DNA of 64,000 nt from contig NZ_PJRS01000023.1 of NCBI RefSeq assembly GCF_002858925.1, positions 1-64,000 of the forward strand. The letters run 5' to 3'. Position 1 is the stretch's first letter; every line of letters begins with the position of its first letter. Under the pieces are notes generated by a model. It saw nothing but the letters and a program-made list of their open reading frames with translations, made no database searches and had not been told where the DNA came from. This DNA is from Caulobacter zeae. GTDB taxonomy: Bacteria; Pseudomonadota; Alphaproteobacteria; Caulobacterales; Caulobacteraceae. This document shows positions 8,405-16,873 of the stretch, in pieces. The position numbers and the translations under genes were made by a program.

Positions 8405-9604
8405 TTGAGCGTCACCCTCGACCTGTCCCGCGTCACGCCCTCGACTGACGCGGCCAAGCCGCCCGTCAACCTGTCGGGCTTGACCCGCCCGCAGCTGATC
8501 GCCGCCCTGACGCAGAGCGGCGTGGTCGAGCACGGCAAGGCCAAGATGCGCGCCACCCAGGTGTTCCGCTGGATCCACCATCGCGGCGTCACCGATTTCG
8601 CCCAGATGAGCGACGTGGCCAAGGAAACCCGCGCGCGGCTGGCCGAGACCTTCACCATCGCCCGCCCCGAGGTGGTCGAGCGCCAGGTCTCCAAGGACGG
8701 CACCCGCAAGTGGCTGATCCGCATGGCCCCCGGCATCGAGGTCGAGACCGTCTATATTCCGTCCGTCGGCCGGGTCGGGGCCCTGTGCGTGTCCAGCCAG
8801 GTCGGCTGCACGCTGAACTGCAGCTTCTGCCACACCGGCACCCAGCCGCTGGTGCGCAACCTGACCACCGCCGAGATCGTCGCCCAGGTGCAGATCGCCA
8901 AGGACGACCTGGCCGAATGGCCGTCGGACAAGGAAGACCGCCTGCTGTCGAACATCGTGTTCATGGGCATGGGCGAGCCGCTGTACAATCTGGGCCAGGT
9001 CTCGGACGCCATCGAGATCATCAGCGACAACGAGGGCATCGGCATCTCGCGTCGCCGGATCACGGTGTCGACCTCGGGCGTCGTGCCGATGCTGGAGAAG
9101 CTGGGCAATACGACCCAGGCCATGCTGGCCATCAGCCTGCACGCCACCAACGACGAGCTGCGCGACGTGCTGGTGCCGCTGAACAAGAAGTACCCGATCG
9201 CCCAGCTGATGGAGGGCATCCGCGCCTATCCGGGCCTGAGCAACGCGCGCCGGGTGACCTTCGAGTACGTGATGCTGAAGGGCGTCAACGACAGCCCCGA
9301 CGAGGCCCGTGCGCTGGTCAAGCTGATCAAGGGCATCCCCGCCAAGATCAACCTGATCCCGTTCAACCCGTGGCCGGGCAGCCAGTACGAATGCTCGGAC
9401 TGGGGCGCGATCGAGACCTTCGCGGCGATCCTCAACAAGGCCGGCTACTCCTCGCCGATCCGCACCCCGCGCGGCCGCGACATTCTCGCGGCCTGCGGCC
9501 AGCTGAAGAGCGAGAGCGAAAAGGTCCGCGCCAGCGCCCTGCGCAAGCTGTCGATGGCGGCCATGGCCGGCATGCTGGAAGACGACGCCGACGACGCGGC
9601 TTAG
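8405..9604 (+). CDS. rlmN: 23S rRNA (adenine-2503-C2)/tRNA methyltransferase, radical SAM
   Basis: Radical SAM enzyme that methylates C2 of A2503 in 23S rRNA and A37 in some tRNAs. The CxxxCxxC cluster motif is [11 protein letters not shown] near residues 139-149, followed by [10 protein letters not shown] and the SAM-binding ISLHATND and LIPFNPWPG segments. A cysteine in the C-terminal ILAACGQL matches the second conserved catalytic cysteine. The reading frame opens with TTG at 8405 without an obvious ribosome-binding site, and a leaderless start is possible. 399 residues, a normal length. Confidence 0.96.
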   Translation: MSVTLDLSRVTPSTDAAKPPVNLSGLTRPQLIAALTQSGVVEHGKAKMRATQVFRWIHHRGVTDFAQMSDVAKETRARLAETFTIARPEVVERQVSKDGTRKWLIRMAPGIEVETVYIPSVGRVGALCVSSQVGCTLNCSFCHTGTQPLVRNLTTAEIVAQVQIAKDDLAEWPSDKEDRLLSNIVFMGMGEPLYNLGQVSDAIEIISDNEGIGISRRRITVSTSGVVPMLEKLGNTTQAMLAISLHATNDELRDVLVPLNKKYPIAQLMEGIRAYPGLSNARRVTFEYVMLKGVNDSPDEARALVKLIKGIPAKINLIPFNPWPGSQYECSDWGAIETFAAILNKAGYSSPIRTPRGRDILAACGQLKSESEKVRASALRKLSMAAMAGMLEDDADDAA

Positions 9605-9630
9605 GGGCGCATTGCGGTCCTCCCTTCTAG

Positions 9631-9665
9631 CCCGTCATTCCCGCCACAAGCGCGGGAATGACGGG
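9631..9665. repeat. family D repeat (hairpin) after rlmN
   Basis: cccgtcattcccgc and gcgggaatgacggg form a nearly perfect hairpin 27 bases after the rlmN stop. The same palindrome occurs twice in 37145-37283. It could serve as a transcript end but has no T run. Confidence 0.75.
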
Positions 9666-9761
9666 AGGATATGGGGGGTCCCCTCCCACGCGAGCCCCCT
9701 ACGCAAGTCTCGCCAACCCGTGTTAGAGCTTGCCCCTCAAGTCCCAGGGGGTCGCGTAAAC

Positions 9762-10187
9762 ATGCCTCAGATCCAGTCGCCCGAGATCCAGGCCTTCGCC
9801 AACGGCCTGCTGACGACCCTGACCCATGTGGGCGTGACCATGGCCATGCTGATCGCCGGAGCGGCGATCTACATCCTCCTGACCCCGCATCGCGAGATCA
9901 AGCTGATCCGCGAGGGCAATGCGGCGGCCGCCCTGTCGCTGGGCGGGGTGATGACGGGCCTGGCCATACCGCTGGCCGCCTCGCTGGCGGCCTCGACATC
10001 GGTGATCGAGATCCTGCTGTGGGGCGTGGCCACGCTGGCGCTGCAGCTGCTGGTCTTCCGCCTGACCGACATGATGCTCAAGGGCCTGCCCGAGCGGATC
10101 AACGAGGGCGAGGTCTCGGCCGCCGCCCTGCTGGTGGGCGCCAAGCTGGCCACCGCCATCATCATCGCCGCCGGCGTGGCGGGCTGA
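9762..10187 (+). CDS. DUF350 family inner-membrane protein
   Basis: A 141-residue protein with four hydrophobic segments (about residues 15-38, 55-76, 83-103, 117-140) and the conserved EIKLIREGNAAAALSLGGVMTGLAIPL region of DUF350, including the E-G-N between the first two segments. The function of the family is not established; members often sit in operons with secreted or membrane stress proteins. The start MPQIQSPEIQ was chosen because GGGGGT precedes it at a suitable distance and the upstream extension falls in a repeat. The next gene, a membrane-anchored protease, follows after 28 bases and is probably co-transcribed. Confidence 0.85.
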   Translation: MPQIQSPEIQAFANGLLTTLTHVGVTMAMLIAGAAIYILLTPHREIKLIREGNAAAALSLGGVMTGLAIPLAASLAASTSVIEILLWGVATLALQLLVFRLTDMMLKGLPERINEGEVSAAALLVGAKLATAIIIAAGVAG

Positions 10188-10215
10188 GGCGAAAGGAACG
10201 GGCGGAGCGGGGCGC

Positions 10216-11058
10216 GTGCATTTCCCCAAGCTTCCAGACTGGCTGGTCTACGGCGCCGTGGTCGCCGCCCTTCTGGTGGTCGCCGTCGGCCGCCAGGAGC
10301 GCGCCGACGCGCCTCCGCCGCCGCCGCCGGTGCCCGGCGAGGAAGGCGTGCCCCTGGGCCCGGCCTCGCCCTTCGACCCGTCGATCGTGGTGCAGGTGCC
10401 CGACAAGCAGGAGCCGGCCTCGGGCACGGCCTTCTCGGTGGGGCAGAACGGCGTCTGGCTGACCGCCCGCCACGTGGTCGACGGCTGCAAGCAGGCCGCC
10501 ATCCTGGTCGCAGACGGCCGCGGCGTGGCCGCGCGGGTGACCATCGACCCGCGCTTCGACGCGGCCATCCTGACCACCGAGGGCGGCGCCCCGGCCATGC
10601 CGGTGAACCTCGCCGACCCGCGCAAGGGCATGCGGGCCTTCCATCCCGGCTTCCCGCAGGGCCACGCCGGCGAGGTGGCCTCGCGCCTGATCGGCCGCGA
10701 GAACCTGGTGATCCACGGACGCGGGGCCCGCACCGAGCCGGTGCTGGTCTGGGCCGAGGTCGGCCGCACCGACAATCTGAAGGGCACCCTGGCGGGCCTT
10801 TCCGGCGCCCCGGCCCTGGACAGCGCCGGCCGCGTGATCGGCGTCACGGTGGCGGAGTCGCCGCGCCGCGGCCGCATCTACACCACCGCGCCCGAGAGCA
10901 TGCGCACCCTGATCGCCCGCACGCCCCGCCGCGGCGGCGACGCCAGCGTCCCCGAATTCGCCCCGGGCGAGGCCATCACCACCGACAACTACGGCCGCAT
11001 CGCCGACGGCCTGCGCCGCGACCTGCGCGTGGCCCAGGTGGTGTGCCTGGCGGTCTAG
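10216..11058 (+). CDS. membrane-anchored trypsin-like serine protease
   Basis: A 280-residue protein with an N-terminal membrane anchor (residues 10-25), a Pro-rich linker (APPPPPPVPGEE) and a chymotrypsin-fold peptidase domain. The catalytic triad is visible: His86 in TARHVVDGC, Asp115 in RFDAAIL and Ser196 in GLSGAPAL. The active domain should face the periplasm. It lacks the PDZ domain of DegP-type proteases. The gene begins with GTG after GGCGGAGCGGGGC and follows the DUF350 gene closely, so the two proteins may act together at the membrane. Substrate unknown. Confidence 0.82.
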   Translation: MHFPKLPDWLVYGAVVAALLVVAVGRQERADAPPPPPPVPGEEGVPLGPASPFDPSIVVQVPDKQEPASGTAFSVGQNGVWLTARHVVDGCKQAAILVADGRGVAARVTIDPRFDAAILTTEGGAPAMPVNLADPRKGMRAFHPGFPQGHAGEVASRLIGRENLVIHGRGARTEPVLVWAEVGRTDNLKGTLAGLSGAPALDSAGRVIGVTVAESPRRGRIYTTAPESMRTLIARTPRRGGDASVPEFAPGEAITTDNYGRIADGLRRDLRVAQVVCLAV

Positions 11059-11113
11059 GGGCAGGCTTAGTTGAGCGGCGTATCGGATCCAATCATTCCA
11101 ATCGCTTACTTCT

Positions 11114-11153
11114 CGTCATCCCGGAAAGCCCGCAGGGCTTGTCCGGGATGACG
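11114..11153. repeat. family E repeat (hairpin)
   Basis: cgtcatcccgga and tccgggatgacg flank a smaller hairpin agcccgcagggct. Related, longer copies lie at 16432-16575 and 31136-31243. It lies between two convergent genes and may help end both transcripts. Confidence 0.75.
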
Positions 11154-11173
11154 CATAGAAAACTCAGGACGCT

Positions 11174-11578
11174 TCAGGCGGGCTCGCAGCGCAGCGTCGT
11201 GCCCGTGAACGACCCGCGCGGCACGCGCAGCCGGCGCTCGACGAGCCAGGCCGGGGAGCCGCCACGGAGATTGCGCTGGAACCGCGCCGAGCAGCTCAGC
11301 CGGTCGGCGACCGTCTCGCCGCGCAGCTCGACCGGCCCGCCGTCGCGGATCAGCGTGAACTGGCACGTGCGACGGCCGACGGGCTGATCGCACTTGAAGT
11401 CGGCGACGTGCAGCCGGCTGCGGTCGCCGCCGGCGGCTCGATACCAGTTGACCTCCACGGATCGGCTGCGAAGCCTCTCGTGATGGCCGATCTCGGCGAG
11501 GACGGCCTCGTGGAACGCCTCGACCTCGCGCGGCGGGACGAGGGCTGCGGACAGGGCGAGGGCGAGCAGGAGGGCCAT
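11174..11578 (-). CDS. hypothetical exported protein
   Basis: A 134-residue product not assigned to a family. It starts with a hydrophobic stretch MALLLALALSAALVPP that looks like a signal peptide with an unusually short, uncharged n-region, and contains four cysteines (DFKC, RRTCQF, LSCSARF, LRCEPA) which could form two disulfides in the periplasm. An in-frame stop just upstream makes this ATG the first possible one. No good ribosome-binding site. Convergent with the protease gene. Confidence 0.6.
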   Translation of the reverse strand: MALLLALALSAALVPPREVEAFHEAVLAEIGHHERLRSRSVEVNWYRAAGGDRSRLHVADFKCDQPVGRRTCQFTLIRDGGPVELRGETVADRLSCSARFQRNLRGGSPAWLVERRLRVPRGSFTGTTLRCEPA

Positions 11579-11730
11579 GCGGTCAAGCTAAGGCTGAAAG
11601 GCCAGGCGACGCAACCTTGAGGTAACGGCGTTCGCCAAGAGGGGGCGATCGACAGACCTCTGCGCCTGACCCCGCCCCCCTCCACCACTTCGTGGTCCCC
11701 CTCCCCCGCCTTGCGGGGGAGGAGTTTAAC

Positions 11731-12615
11731 TTACGGCCACTTCACCTCGGGGGGCATGGAGCTGAGGATCGACTCGGTGTTGCCGCCGGTCTTCAGCCCG
11801 AACATCGTGCCGCGGTCGTAGAGCAGGTTGAACTCGACGTAGCGGCCGCGCTGGATCAGCTGCTGCTCGCGCTCCTCGGGGGTCCAGGCCTCGTTCATCC
11901 GGCGGCGCACCAGGGTCGGGTAGATCTCGAGGAAGGCCCGGCCGACGTCCTGGGTGAATTCAAAGTCCTTGGACCAGTCGCCGCTGTCGTGGTGGTCGTA
12001 GAAGATGCCGCCGATGCCGCGCGGCTCGTTGCGATGGGGCAGGAAGAAGTACTCGTCGCACCAGGCCTTGTACTTGGCGTACCAGTCCGGATCGTGCCTG
12101 TCGCAGGCGCGCTTGTAGGCGGCGTGGAAGTCGATGGCGTCGGGGAAGTCCTGCTGGCGCTGGTAGCCCAGCAGCGGCGTCAGGTCGCCGCCGCCGCCGA
12201 ACCAGCCCTTGGTGGTGGCGATGAAGCGGGTGTTCATATGCACGGCCGGCACGCGCGGATTGGTCATGTGCGCGATCAGGCTGATGCCGGTGGCGAAGAA
12301 CCGCGGATCCTCGGCGGCGCCCGGCATGGTCTTGGCCATCTCCGGCGGGAAGGTCCCGAACACCGTGGAAACGTGAACCCCGACTTTCTCGAACAGGCGC
12401 CCGCGCATCATGCCCATCACCCCGCCGCCGCCGGCCGGGCGATCCCACGGCTTCAGCTCGAAGCGGCCCGGCTGGTCGCCATAGAGCTCGGCCGGCGCCT
12501 CGTCCTCGAGGGTCTCGAAGGCGGCGCAGATCTGGTCGCGAAGGCTCTCGAACCAGGCCCGGGCGCGGGCCTTCCGGGCGTCGAGATCGGAAAGGGTGTC
12601 GGCTTGTTGCGTCAT
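11731..12615 (-). CDS. hemF: aerobic coproporphyrinogen III oxidase
   Basis: Oxygen-dependent oxidative decarboxylation of coproporphyrinogen III to protoporphyrinogen IX in haem synthesis. The 294-residue protein has the family hallmarks: [33 protein letters not shown], and the C-terminal [14 protein letters not shown] with [14 protein letters not shown]. It is a single gene. About 70 bases upstream there is an FNR/FixK-like half-palindrome, which would fit oxygen control of this step. Confidence 0.97.
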   Translation of the reverse strand: MTQQADTLSDLDARKARARAWFESLRDQICAAFETLEDEAPAELYGDQPGRFELKPWDRPAGGGGVMGMMRGRLFEKVGVHVSTVFGTFPPEMAKTMPGAAEDPRFFATGISLIAHMTNPRVPAVHMNTRFIATTKGWFGGGGDLTPLLGYQRQQDFPDAIDFHAAYKRACDRHDPDWYAKYKAWCDEYFFLPHRNEPRGIGGIFYDHHDSGDWSKDFEFTQDVGRAFLEIYPTLVRRRMNEAWTPEEREQQLIQRGRYVEFNLLYDRGTMFGLKTGGNTESILSSMPPEVKWP

Positions 12616-12680
12616 GGGATCGGCTTAAGCCCAAGCCCGATAACAGGCAAATCCGGGCGGCCGCATAAGGGGTTTTGCGG

Positions 12681-12694
12681 AAGATATAGATCAA
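12681..12694 (-). promoter_or_regulatory. possible FNR/FixK-type box upstream of hemF
   Basis: On the hemF strand the sequence is TTGATCTATATCTT. The first half is a perfect TTGAT and the spacing of four fits the TTGAT-N4-ATCAA consensus, but the second half matches at only three of five bases. It lies 66 to 79 bases before the hemF start codon. Confidence 0.35.
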
Positions 12695-12718
12695 AAACGG
12701 GAGCCAGCTCCTCCAAGG

Positions 12719-12740
12719 AACCCTCTCTCTTAGAGAGAGG
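12719..12740. repeat. partial family A hairpin
   Basis: ccctctctcttagagagaggg is the second hairpin of the family A repeat without its GC-rich partner. It separates the hemF promoter from the end of the etf operon. Confidence 0.6.
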
Positions 12741-12764
12741 GATTGCGGATGGCGCCTGAAACGC

Positions 12765-12793
12765 AAAAAGGCCCGGGATTGCTCCCGGGCCTT
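12765..12793 (-). terminator. intrinsic terminator of etfBA
   Basis: An 11-bp perfect stem AAGGCCCGGGA / TCCCGGGCCTT with a four-base loop, followed by TTT on the minus strand about 25 bases past the etfA stop. Confidence 0.88.
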
Positions 12794-12817
12794 CCGTTCT
12801 CGACGAAGCGAGACGCC

Positions 12818-13759
12818 TTACTTGCCGGCGGCGGTGAGCGCGCTCATCAGGTCCGGCACGGCCGACTTATAGTCGGCGACCAGGCCGTAGTCGGCGACCT
12901 GGAAGATCGGCGCGTCGGCGTCCTTGTTGATCGCGACGATCACCTTGGAGTCCTTCATGCCGGCCAGATGCTGGATGGCGCCCGAGATGCCCACGGCGAT
13001 GTAGAGCTGCGGGGCGACGACCTTGCCGGTCTGGCCGACCTGGTAGTCGTTCGGGGCGTAGCCGGCGTCGACGGCGGCGCGGCTGGCGCCGACGGCGGCG
13101 CCCAGCTTGTCGGCCAGGGGCTCGATGACCGCCTGGAACTCTTCGGCCGAGCCCATGGCGCGGCCGCCCGAGACGACGATCTTGGCCGCGGCCAGTTCCG
13201 GACGGTCGGACTTGACCATCTCTTCGCTGACGAAGCGGGTCTTGGCCGCATCGGCGCCCGAGACGCTCTCGACCGAAGCCGAGCCGCCCTCGCCGGCCGC
13301 CGCGAAGGCGGTCGGACGCACGGTGATCAGCTTCTTGGCGTCGGACGACTGGACGGTCTCCAGCGCGTTGCCGGCGTAGATCGGGCGCACGAAGGTGTCG
13401 GCCGACACCACCTCGATGATGTCGCTGATCGGGGCGACGTCGAGCTTGGCGGCGATGCGCGGGGCGAAGTTCTTGCCGCCGGCGGTGGCCGGGACGAGGA
13501 TCGCGTCGTAATTGCCCGCGAGCGCCAGGGCCGCTTCGGCCTGAGCTTCGGCGACGCCGTGACCCAGGGCGTCGCTCTCGGCGACCAGAACCTTGCGGAC
13601 GCCGGCGATCTTGGCGGCGGCTTCAGCCACGCCCGAGACGTCCTTGCCCAGCACCAGCACGTCGACGTCGCCCGACAGCTTCAGGGCGGCGGTGACGGTC
13701 TTGTGGGTGCCGTCGCGCAGGTGCGCGTTGTCGTTGTCGGCGATGACGAGAACGGCCAT
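12818..13759 (-). CDS. etfA: electron transfer flavoprotein subunit alpha
   Basis: FAD-binding subunit of the heterodimer that passes electrons from acyl-CoA and other dehydrogenases to the ETF-ubiquinone oxidoreductase. The 313-residue protein has the N-terminal ETF domain and the C-terminal FAD domain with the signature [17 protein letters not shown] and [18 protein letters not shown]. The first base of its ATG is the last base of the etfB stop, so translation is coupled. Confidence 0.97.
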   Translation of the reverse strand: MAVLVIADNDNAHLRDGTHKTVTAALKLSGDVDVLVLGKDVSGVAEAAAKIAGVRKVLVAESDALGHGVAEAQAEAALALAGNYDAILVPATAGGKNFAPRIAAKLDVAPISDIIEVVSADTFVRPIYAGNALETVQSSDAKKLITVRPTAFAAAGEGGSASVESVSGADAAKTRFVSEEMVKSDRPELAAAKIVVSGGRAMGSAEEFQAVIEPLADKLGAAVGASRAAVDAGYAPNDYQVGQTGKVVAPQLYIAVGISGAIQHLAGMKDSKVIVAINKDADAPIFQVADYGLVADYKSAVPDLMSALTAAGK

Positions 13760-14505
13760 TACAGCACCCCCGCGGTCGTGAGCTTGGAGACGAGGTCGGC
13801 GGCGGTCTCGACCTTGATGCCGGCCGAGCGCTTCGGCGGCTCGGTGACCTTGACGACGGTCAGGCGCGGAGCGACGTCGACGCCGTAGTCGGCGACGGTC
13901 TTCTGCGCGATTTCCTTCTTCTTGGCCTTCATGATGTTGGGAAGGCTGGCGTAGCGCGGCTCGTTGAGGCGCAGGTCGGCGGTGATCACGGCCGGCAGGT
14001 CGACGTCGAGGGTCTGAAGACCGCCGTCGACTTCACGGGTGACCTTGGCGGCCGAACCATTGATCTCGATCGCCGAGGCGTAGGTCGCCTGCGGCCAGTC
14101 GAGCAGGGCCGACAGCATCTGGCCCACGGCGTTGTTGTCGCCGTCGATGGCCTGCTTGCCCATCAGGACGAGGCCGGGCTGCTCCTCGGCCACCACGGCC
14201 TTGAGCAGCTTGGCCACGGCCAGCGGCTCGAGGTCGGCGTCGCTGGTGATCAGGACGCCGCGGTCGCCGCCCATGGCCAGGGCCGTGCGGATGGTTTCCT
14301 GGGCTTGAGCCGGGCCGATCGAGACGATGACGACCTCGGTCGCAACGCCCTTTTCCTTGAGGCGCACAGCCTCTTCGACCGCGATCTCGCAGAACGGGTT
14401 CATCGACATCTTGACGTTCGCCAGGTCGACGCCCGTCTGGTCGGCTTTCACCCGAGCCTTCACGTTGTAATCGATAACCCGTTTGACCGGGACCAGAACC
14501 TTCAT
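13759..14505 (-). CDS. etfB: electron transfer flavoprotein subunit beta
   Basis: Partner of EtfA that binds AMP and contacts the dehydrogenases. The 248-residue sequence starts [19 protein letters not shown] and has the conserved [21 protein letters not shown] and [20 protein letters not shown] segments. First gene of the etfBA operon; its promoter should lie in the 230-base gap before the divergent small membrane protein gene. Confidence 0.97.
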   Translation of the reverse strand: MKVLVPVKRVIDYNVKARVKADQTGVDLANVKMSMNPFCEIAVEEAVRLKEKGVATEVVIVSIGPAQAQETIRTALAMGGDRGVLITSDADLEPLAVAKLLKAVVAEEQPGLVLMGKQAIDGDNNAVGQMLSALLDWPQATYASAIEINGSAAKVTREVDGGLQTLDVDLPAVITADLRLNEPRYASLPNIMKAKKKEIAQKTVADYGVDVAPRLTVVKVTEPPKRSAGIKVETAADLVSKLTTAGVL

Positions 14506-14737
14506 CGGTCTACGCCGCCTCCTGGCTGCTTCTCTTTCGAGGTTTCCCCTGCTTGGACAATCGACTTACCGCGTCCGCGCAGGTTTGCAAGTTTCCCCTG
14601 ACGTAAGCGTAATGCGCTTTTTCAAGGATCATTCAAACAAATGTACGACACCTTCGCCAGCCTGTCGGCGCCCGATGGAAACCGGGCCTGCGAAATGGGG
14701 CTAGCCACATAGCGCGCCTGGTGCTTAAGACGCCGCC

Positions 14738-15007
14738 ATGAACCGCGCCATCAACCGCCTGAAGATCATCTTCGTGGGCATCTTCATCGCCAGCATCGTC
14801 GGCGTGTTCGGCTACCACTACCTGTGGGTCTGGCCGAAGGCGAGGTGCGACGCGCGCCAGGACGCAGCCTGGGCCGGCAAGTGGCTCAAGTGCGCCAAGG
14901 TCTATCCGATCGAGAACCTGACCGGCCGCCCGGCCAACCTGCCGCCGATCAACACCGACACCTCCAAGATGGAAGGCCCGTCGGTCCGGAACCCGGAAAA
15001 GAAGTAA
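14738..15007 (+). CDS. small membrane protein of unknown function
   Basis: An 89-residue product with one clear transmembrane helix (residues 9-30, IIFVGIFIASIVGVFGYHYLW) followed by a short domain with two cysteines (ARCDARQD and LKCAKVYP) and a polar tail. No family recognised. If the N-terminus is cytoplasmic (positive residues NRAINRLK), the Cys pair would be in the periplasm and could form a disulfide. No strong ribosome-binding site. Divergent from etfB. Confidence 0.6.
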   Translation: MNRAINRLKIIFVGIFIASIVGVFGYHYLWVWPKARCDARQDAAWAGKWLKCAKVYPIENLTGRPANLPPINTDTSKMEGPSVRNPEKK

Positions 15008-15041
15008 CCGGGTCCCGCGCCGGAGCAGGGGTCTGCGGGTT

Positions 15042-15200
15042 TCAGGTCGAGGGCTCGCCTTCGCCCTGGGCGTCCTCGCCGGACTCCGCCCGCTTGGCGG
15101 CGCGTTCGGCGGCCTTCTCTGCGGCTTTCTCCGCGGCCTTGGCCGCCTTCAGGCGCTCGCGTTCCTGGCGTTCGAAATTGTAGTTCGGCTTGCGGGCCAT
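15042..15200 (-). CDS. small Ala/Lys/Glu-rich coiled-coil protein
   Basis: A 52-residue protein starting MARKPNYNFERQERERLKAA, then repeats of the AAEKAAEKAAERAAKR type that would form one charged helix. Short proteins with this N-terminus are common in alphaproteobacteria but have no known role. The start is supported by AGGGGAA upstream. It is the last gene of a minus-strand group that begins with a cold-shock gene and a DUF6481 gene, with about 30 bases between neighbours. Confidence 0.65.
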   Translation of the reverse strand: MARKPNYNFERQERERLKAAKAAEKAAEKAAERAAKRAESGEDAQGEGEPST

Positions 15201-15231
15201 TGGCGGTTCCCCTGAACAGAAGGTCCGCGCG

Positions 15232-15570
15232 TCAGGCCCGGGCCTTGCGCGCGGCGTAGCGGGCGTCGCGCTTCGCCTTGGCTTCAGCGTTGGTGAGCGC
15301 CTTGCGTTCCTTACGCGCCCCACGCTTTGCTGCAAGTGCTTCTTCGATCAGGGCCTCCTGGCGCCCGATGTTCCCGGCACGGACGAGGGCCCGTGCGGCC
15401 GAGCGTTCCTTGCGGACGGCGGCGAGTTCGGCCGCGCGCAGGGCGGCGCGGTCTTCGAAGTGGGGATCGGTGACGGTCTCCTTCGGCTTGAACTTGGCCA
15501 GCAGGGCCGCCTTGGCCCGTGCGGCGGTCTGGAGACGCTCGGCGTGGCCGACGTTTTGCGGTGAGCTCAT
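15232..15570 (-). CDS. DUF6481-like charged helical protein
   Basis: A 112-residue, strongly basic and almost entirely helical protein. The N-terminal part (KALLAKFKPKETVTDPHFEDRAALRAAELAAVR) closely matches the protein at 40265-40648, so the two are paralogues; I assign both to DUF6481 from memory of the pattern. The function is unknown; the charge suggests nucleic-acid binding. AAGGATCTCG precedes the ATG. It follows a cold-shock gene after 57 bases, with a strong hairpin between them, suggesting joint but uneven expression. Confidence 0.72.
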   Translation of the reverse strand: MSSPQNVGHAERLQTAARAKAALLAKFKPKETVTDPHFEDRAALRAAELAAVRKERSAARALVRAGNIGRQEALIEEALAAKRGARKERKALTNAEAKAKRDARYAARKARA

Positions 15571-15588
15571 CGAGATCCTTTCGAGAAC

Positions 15589-15611
15589 GCCCGCGGGAGG
15601 ATCCCGCGGGC
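15589..15611 (-). terminator. GC hairpin between cold-shock gene and DUF6481
   Basis: Perfect 10-bp inverted repeat GCCCGCGGGA / TCCCGCGGGC with a three-base loop. It lies 17 bases after the cold-shock stop codon. No T run follows, so it may be a partial terminator or an mRNA-stabilising 3' end rather than a full stop. Confidence 0.6.
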
Positions 15612-15627
15612 GAGACGGCGTATGGGA

Positions 15628-15837
15628 TCAGGCGGCCTGGAGCTGGCCGGCCGACATCTTGCCGCTGCGCTGGTCGCGCTCCAGCTCGAAGGCGATCTTC
15701 TGGCCTTCGTTCAGCGAGCCGAGGCTCGAGCGCTCGACGGCCGAGATGTGGACGAACACGTCCGCGCCGCCGTCGTCGGGCTGGATGAAGCCGAAGCCCT
15801 TGGTGGAGTTGAACCACTTCACGGTGCCGGTGGTCAT
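15628..15837 (-). CDS. cold-shock domain protein
   Basis: A 69-residue single cold-shock domain, a five-strand barrel that binds single-stranded RNA and DNA. RNP1 (KGFGFIQ) and RNP2 (DVFVHISAV) are both intact. The start [10 protein letters not shown] is the family norm and AAGGA lies about ten bases upstream. The 5' side is a long AT-richer leader, as in temperature-controlled csp mRNAs. It heads a small group with DUF6481 and the 52-residue protein. Confidence 0.95.
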   Translation of the reverse strand: MTTGTVKWFNSTKGFGFIQPDDGGADVFVHISAVERSSLGSLNEGQKIAFELERDQRSGKMSAGQLQAA

Positions 15838-16138
15838 GGGAGATATCCTTGCAAACAGGAGCAGCCGCACGGCCAAGATGGTCCGCACGATCAAATTGTC
15901 GGTGAGGTTTTGGATGGACTCGGGCGCTCGATCCTAAGAACAAGCGTGGAGAGCGGCCGAACCGTGTCGATATTCGATGGGCTCATAATGCCTGCCTGTG
16001 GATAACAACACAAGCGATTTCATTTCTTCAGGGAAGAGCCGGGTGTCGGGGCGGCCTGTTTTTCTTTTTCACATCCGCCCTCCCCCGGATCTTTTTCTGG
16101 CGGCGGGAGCAAAAGGCCAAGCTACGCGTTATCGTGCC
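15838..16138. promoter_or_regulatory. divergent control region of cold-shock gene
   Basis: About 300 bases without a gene between the cold-shock gene and the plus-strand gene at 16139. AT content is higher than the surroundings (for example gataacaacacaagcgattt near 16001 and ttttctttttc near 16060). It probably holds both promoters and a long 5' leader of the cold-shock mRNA. No consensus promoter can be fixed by eye. Confidence 0.4.
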
Positions 16139-16408
16139 ATGCGTAAAAGTTCAGCCGTTCCGCGTACGGGCCAAGGCGCCCTGACCATCGCCCGCGAAAG
16201 CCAGGCGATCGCATTCTCGTTGCAGGTCTCGGCCGCCCCCGGCGGTCGCCGCATCGGCAAGGGCAGCCTGACGGGCGAGCCCGAGGCCATGCGCCAGGCC
16301 TTCCGGGCCGGCGACGCCCGCCTGACCCTCGACGACGGGACCGAGCACCTGATCGCCATCGTCGCCCACACCGAGGGCGACGGCACGGCCTATTTCGAGC
16401 TGCGCTGA
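16139..16408 (+). CDS. conserved hypothetical small protein
   Basis: An 89-residue product starting MRKSSAVPRTGQGALTIARES, a mixed strand/helix protein with no membrane segment or known motif. The N-terminal extension available upstream is low in coding character, so this ATG was preferred, although no clear ribosome-binding site precedes it. It lies between two cold-shock genes, divergent from the first and convergent with the second. Confidence 0.6.
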   Translation: MRKSSAVPRTGQGALTIARESQAIAFSLQVSAAPGGRRIGKGSLTGEPEAMRQAFRAGDARLTLDDGTEHLIAIVAHTEGDGTAYFELR

Positions 16409-16431
16409 CACTCACCACCCCATCCACCGCC

Positions 16432-16575
16432 ATCCCGGAAAGCGCGCAGCGCTTATCCGGGCCCTAGGCGGACTAGGCTCCACGTGTGGGTTCGCCGCCC
16501 GGCGACGGCCGGCTCGATGCGGCGGCCCCTGGGTCCCGGCTCTACGGCCCGCTGCGCGAGCCTCCGGCCGGGATG
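16432..16575. repeat. long family E repeat
   Basis: Starts catcccggaaagcgc, has a nested hairpin around gcgcagcgc, and ends with ccggccgggatga, giving the same outer arms as the copies at 11114 and 31136. It fills the gap between two convergent genes. Confidence 0.7.
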
Positions 16576-16588
16576 AAGACGTGAAAGC

Positions 16589-16798
16589 TCAGCCCCTAAG
16601 CTTGCCGGCCACCATCTGGCCGCTGAACGGGTCGCGTTCCAGCTCGTAGGCGATGATCTGGCCATCCTCGAGCGGCGGCAGGCCCGCCCGCTCGACCGCG
16701 GCGGCGCTGACGCGGATCTCGGATCCGTCGTCGCCGTCGGGCGCGATGGCGCCAAAGCCCTTGGCGGTGTCGAACCACAGCACAGTGCCCGTCGCCAT
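16589..16798 (-). CDS. divergent cold-shock domain protein
   Basis: A 69-residue cold-shock domain (MATGTVLWFDTAKGFGAIAPD) with a recognisable RNP1 (KGFGAIA). RNP2 is altered to EIRVSAAAV, where typical family members have VFVHxSAI, so the aromatic residues that stack on nucleic acid are partly missing. The C-terminal part, EDGQIIAYELERDPFSGQMVAGKL, closely matches that of the cold-shock protein at 15628. It may bind nucleic acid weakly or do something else. Confidence 0.85.
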   Translation of the reverse strand: MATGTVLWFDTAKGFGAIAPDGDDGSEIRVSAAAVERAGLPPLEDGQIIAYELERDPFSGQMVAGKLRG

Positions 16799-16873
16799 GA
16801 CGCTCCCCGTCAGCCCTCGCGGTGGGCTGACTATGAGGGCAGGTTTCGCGGCGCGGCAAGCCTTCCCCAACCG

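Noticed and set aside
11043..11387. Plus-strand frame after the protease gene
   Set aside because: It runs through a family E repeat and opposite the exported protein at 11174; no coding signal of its own.
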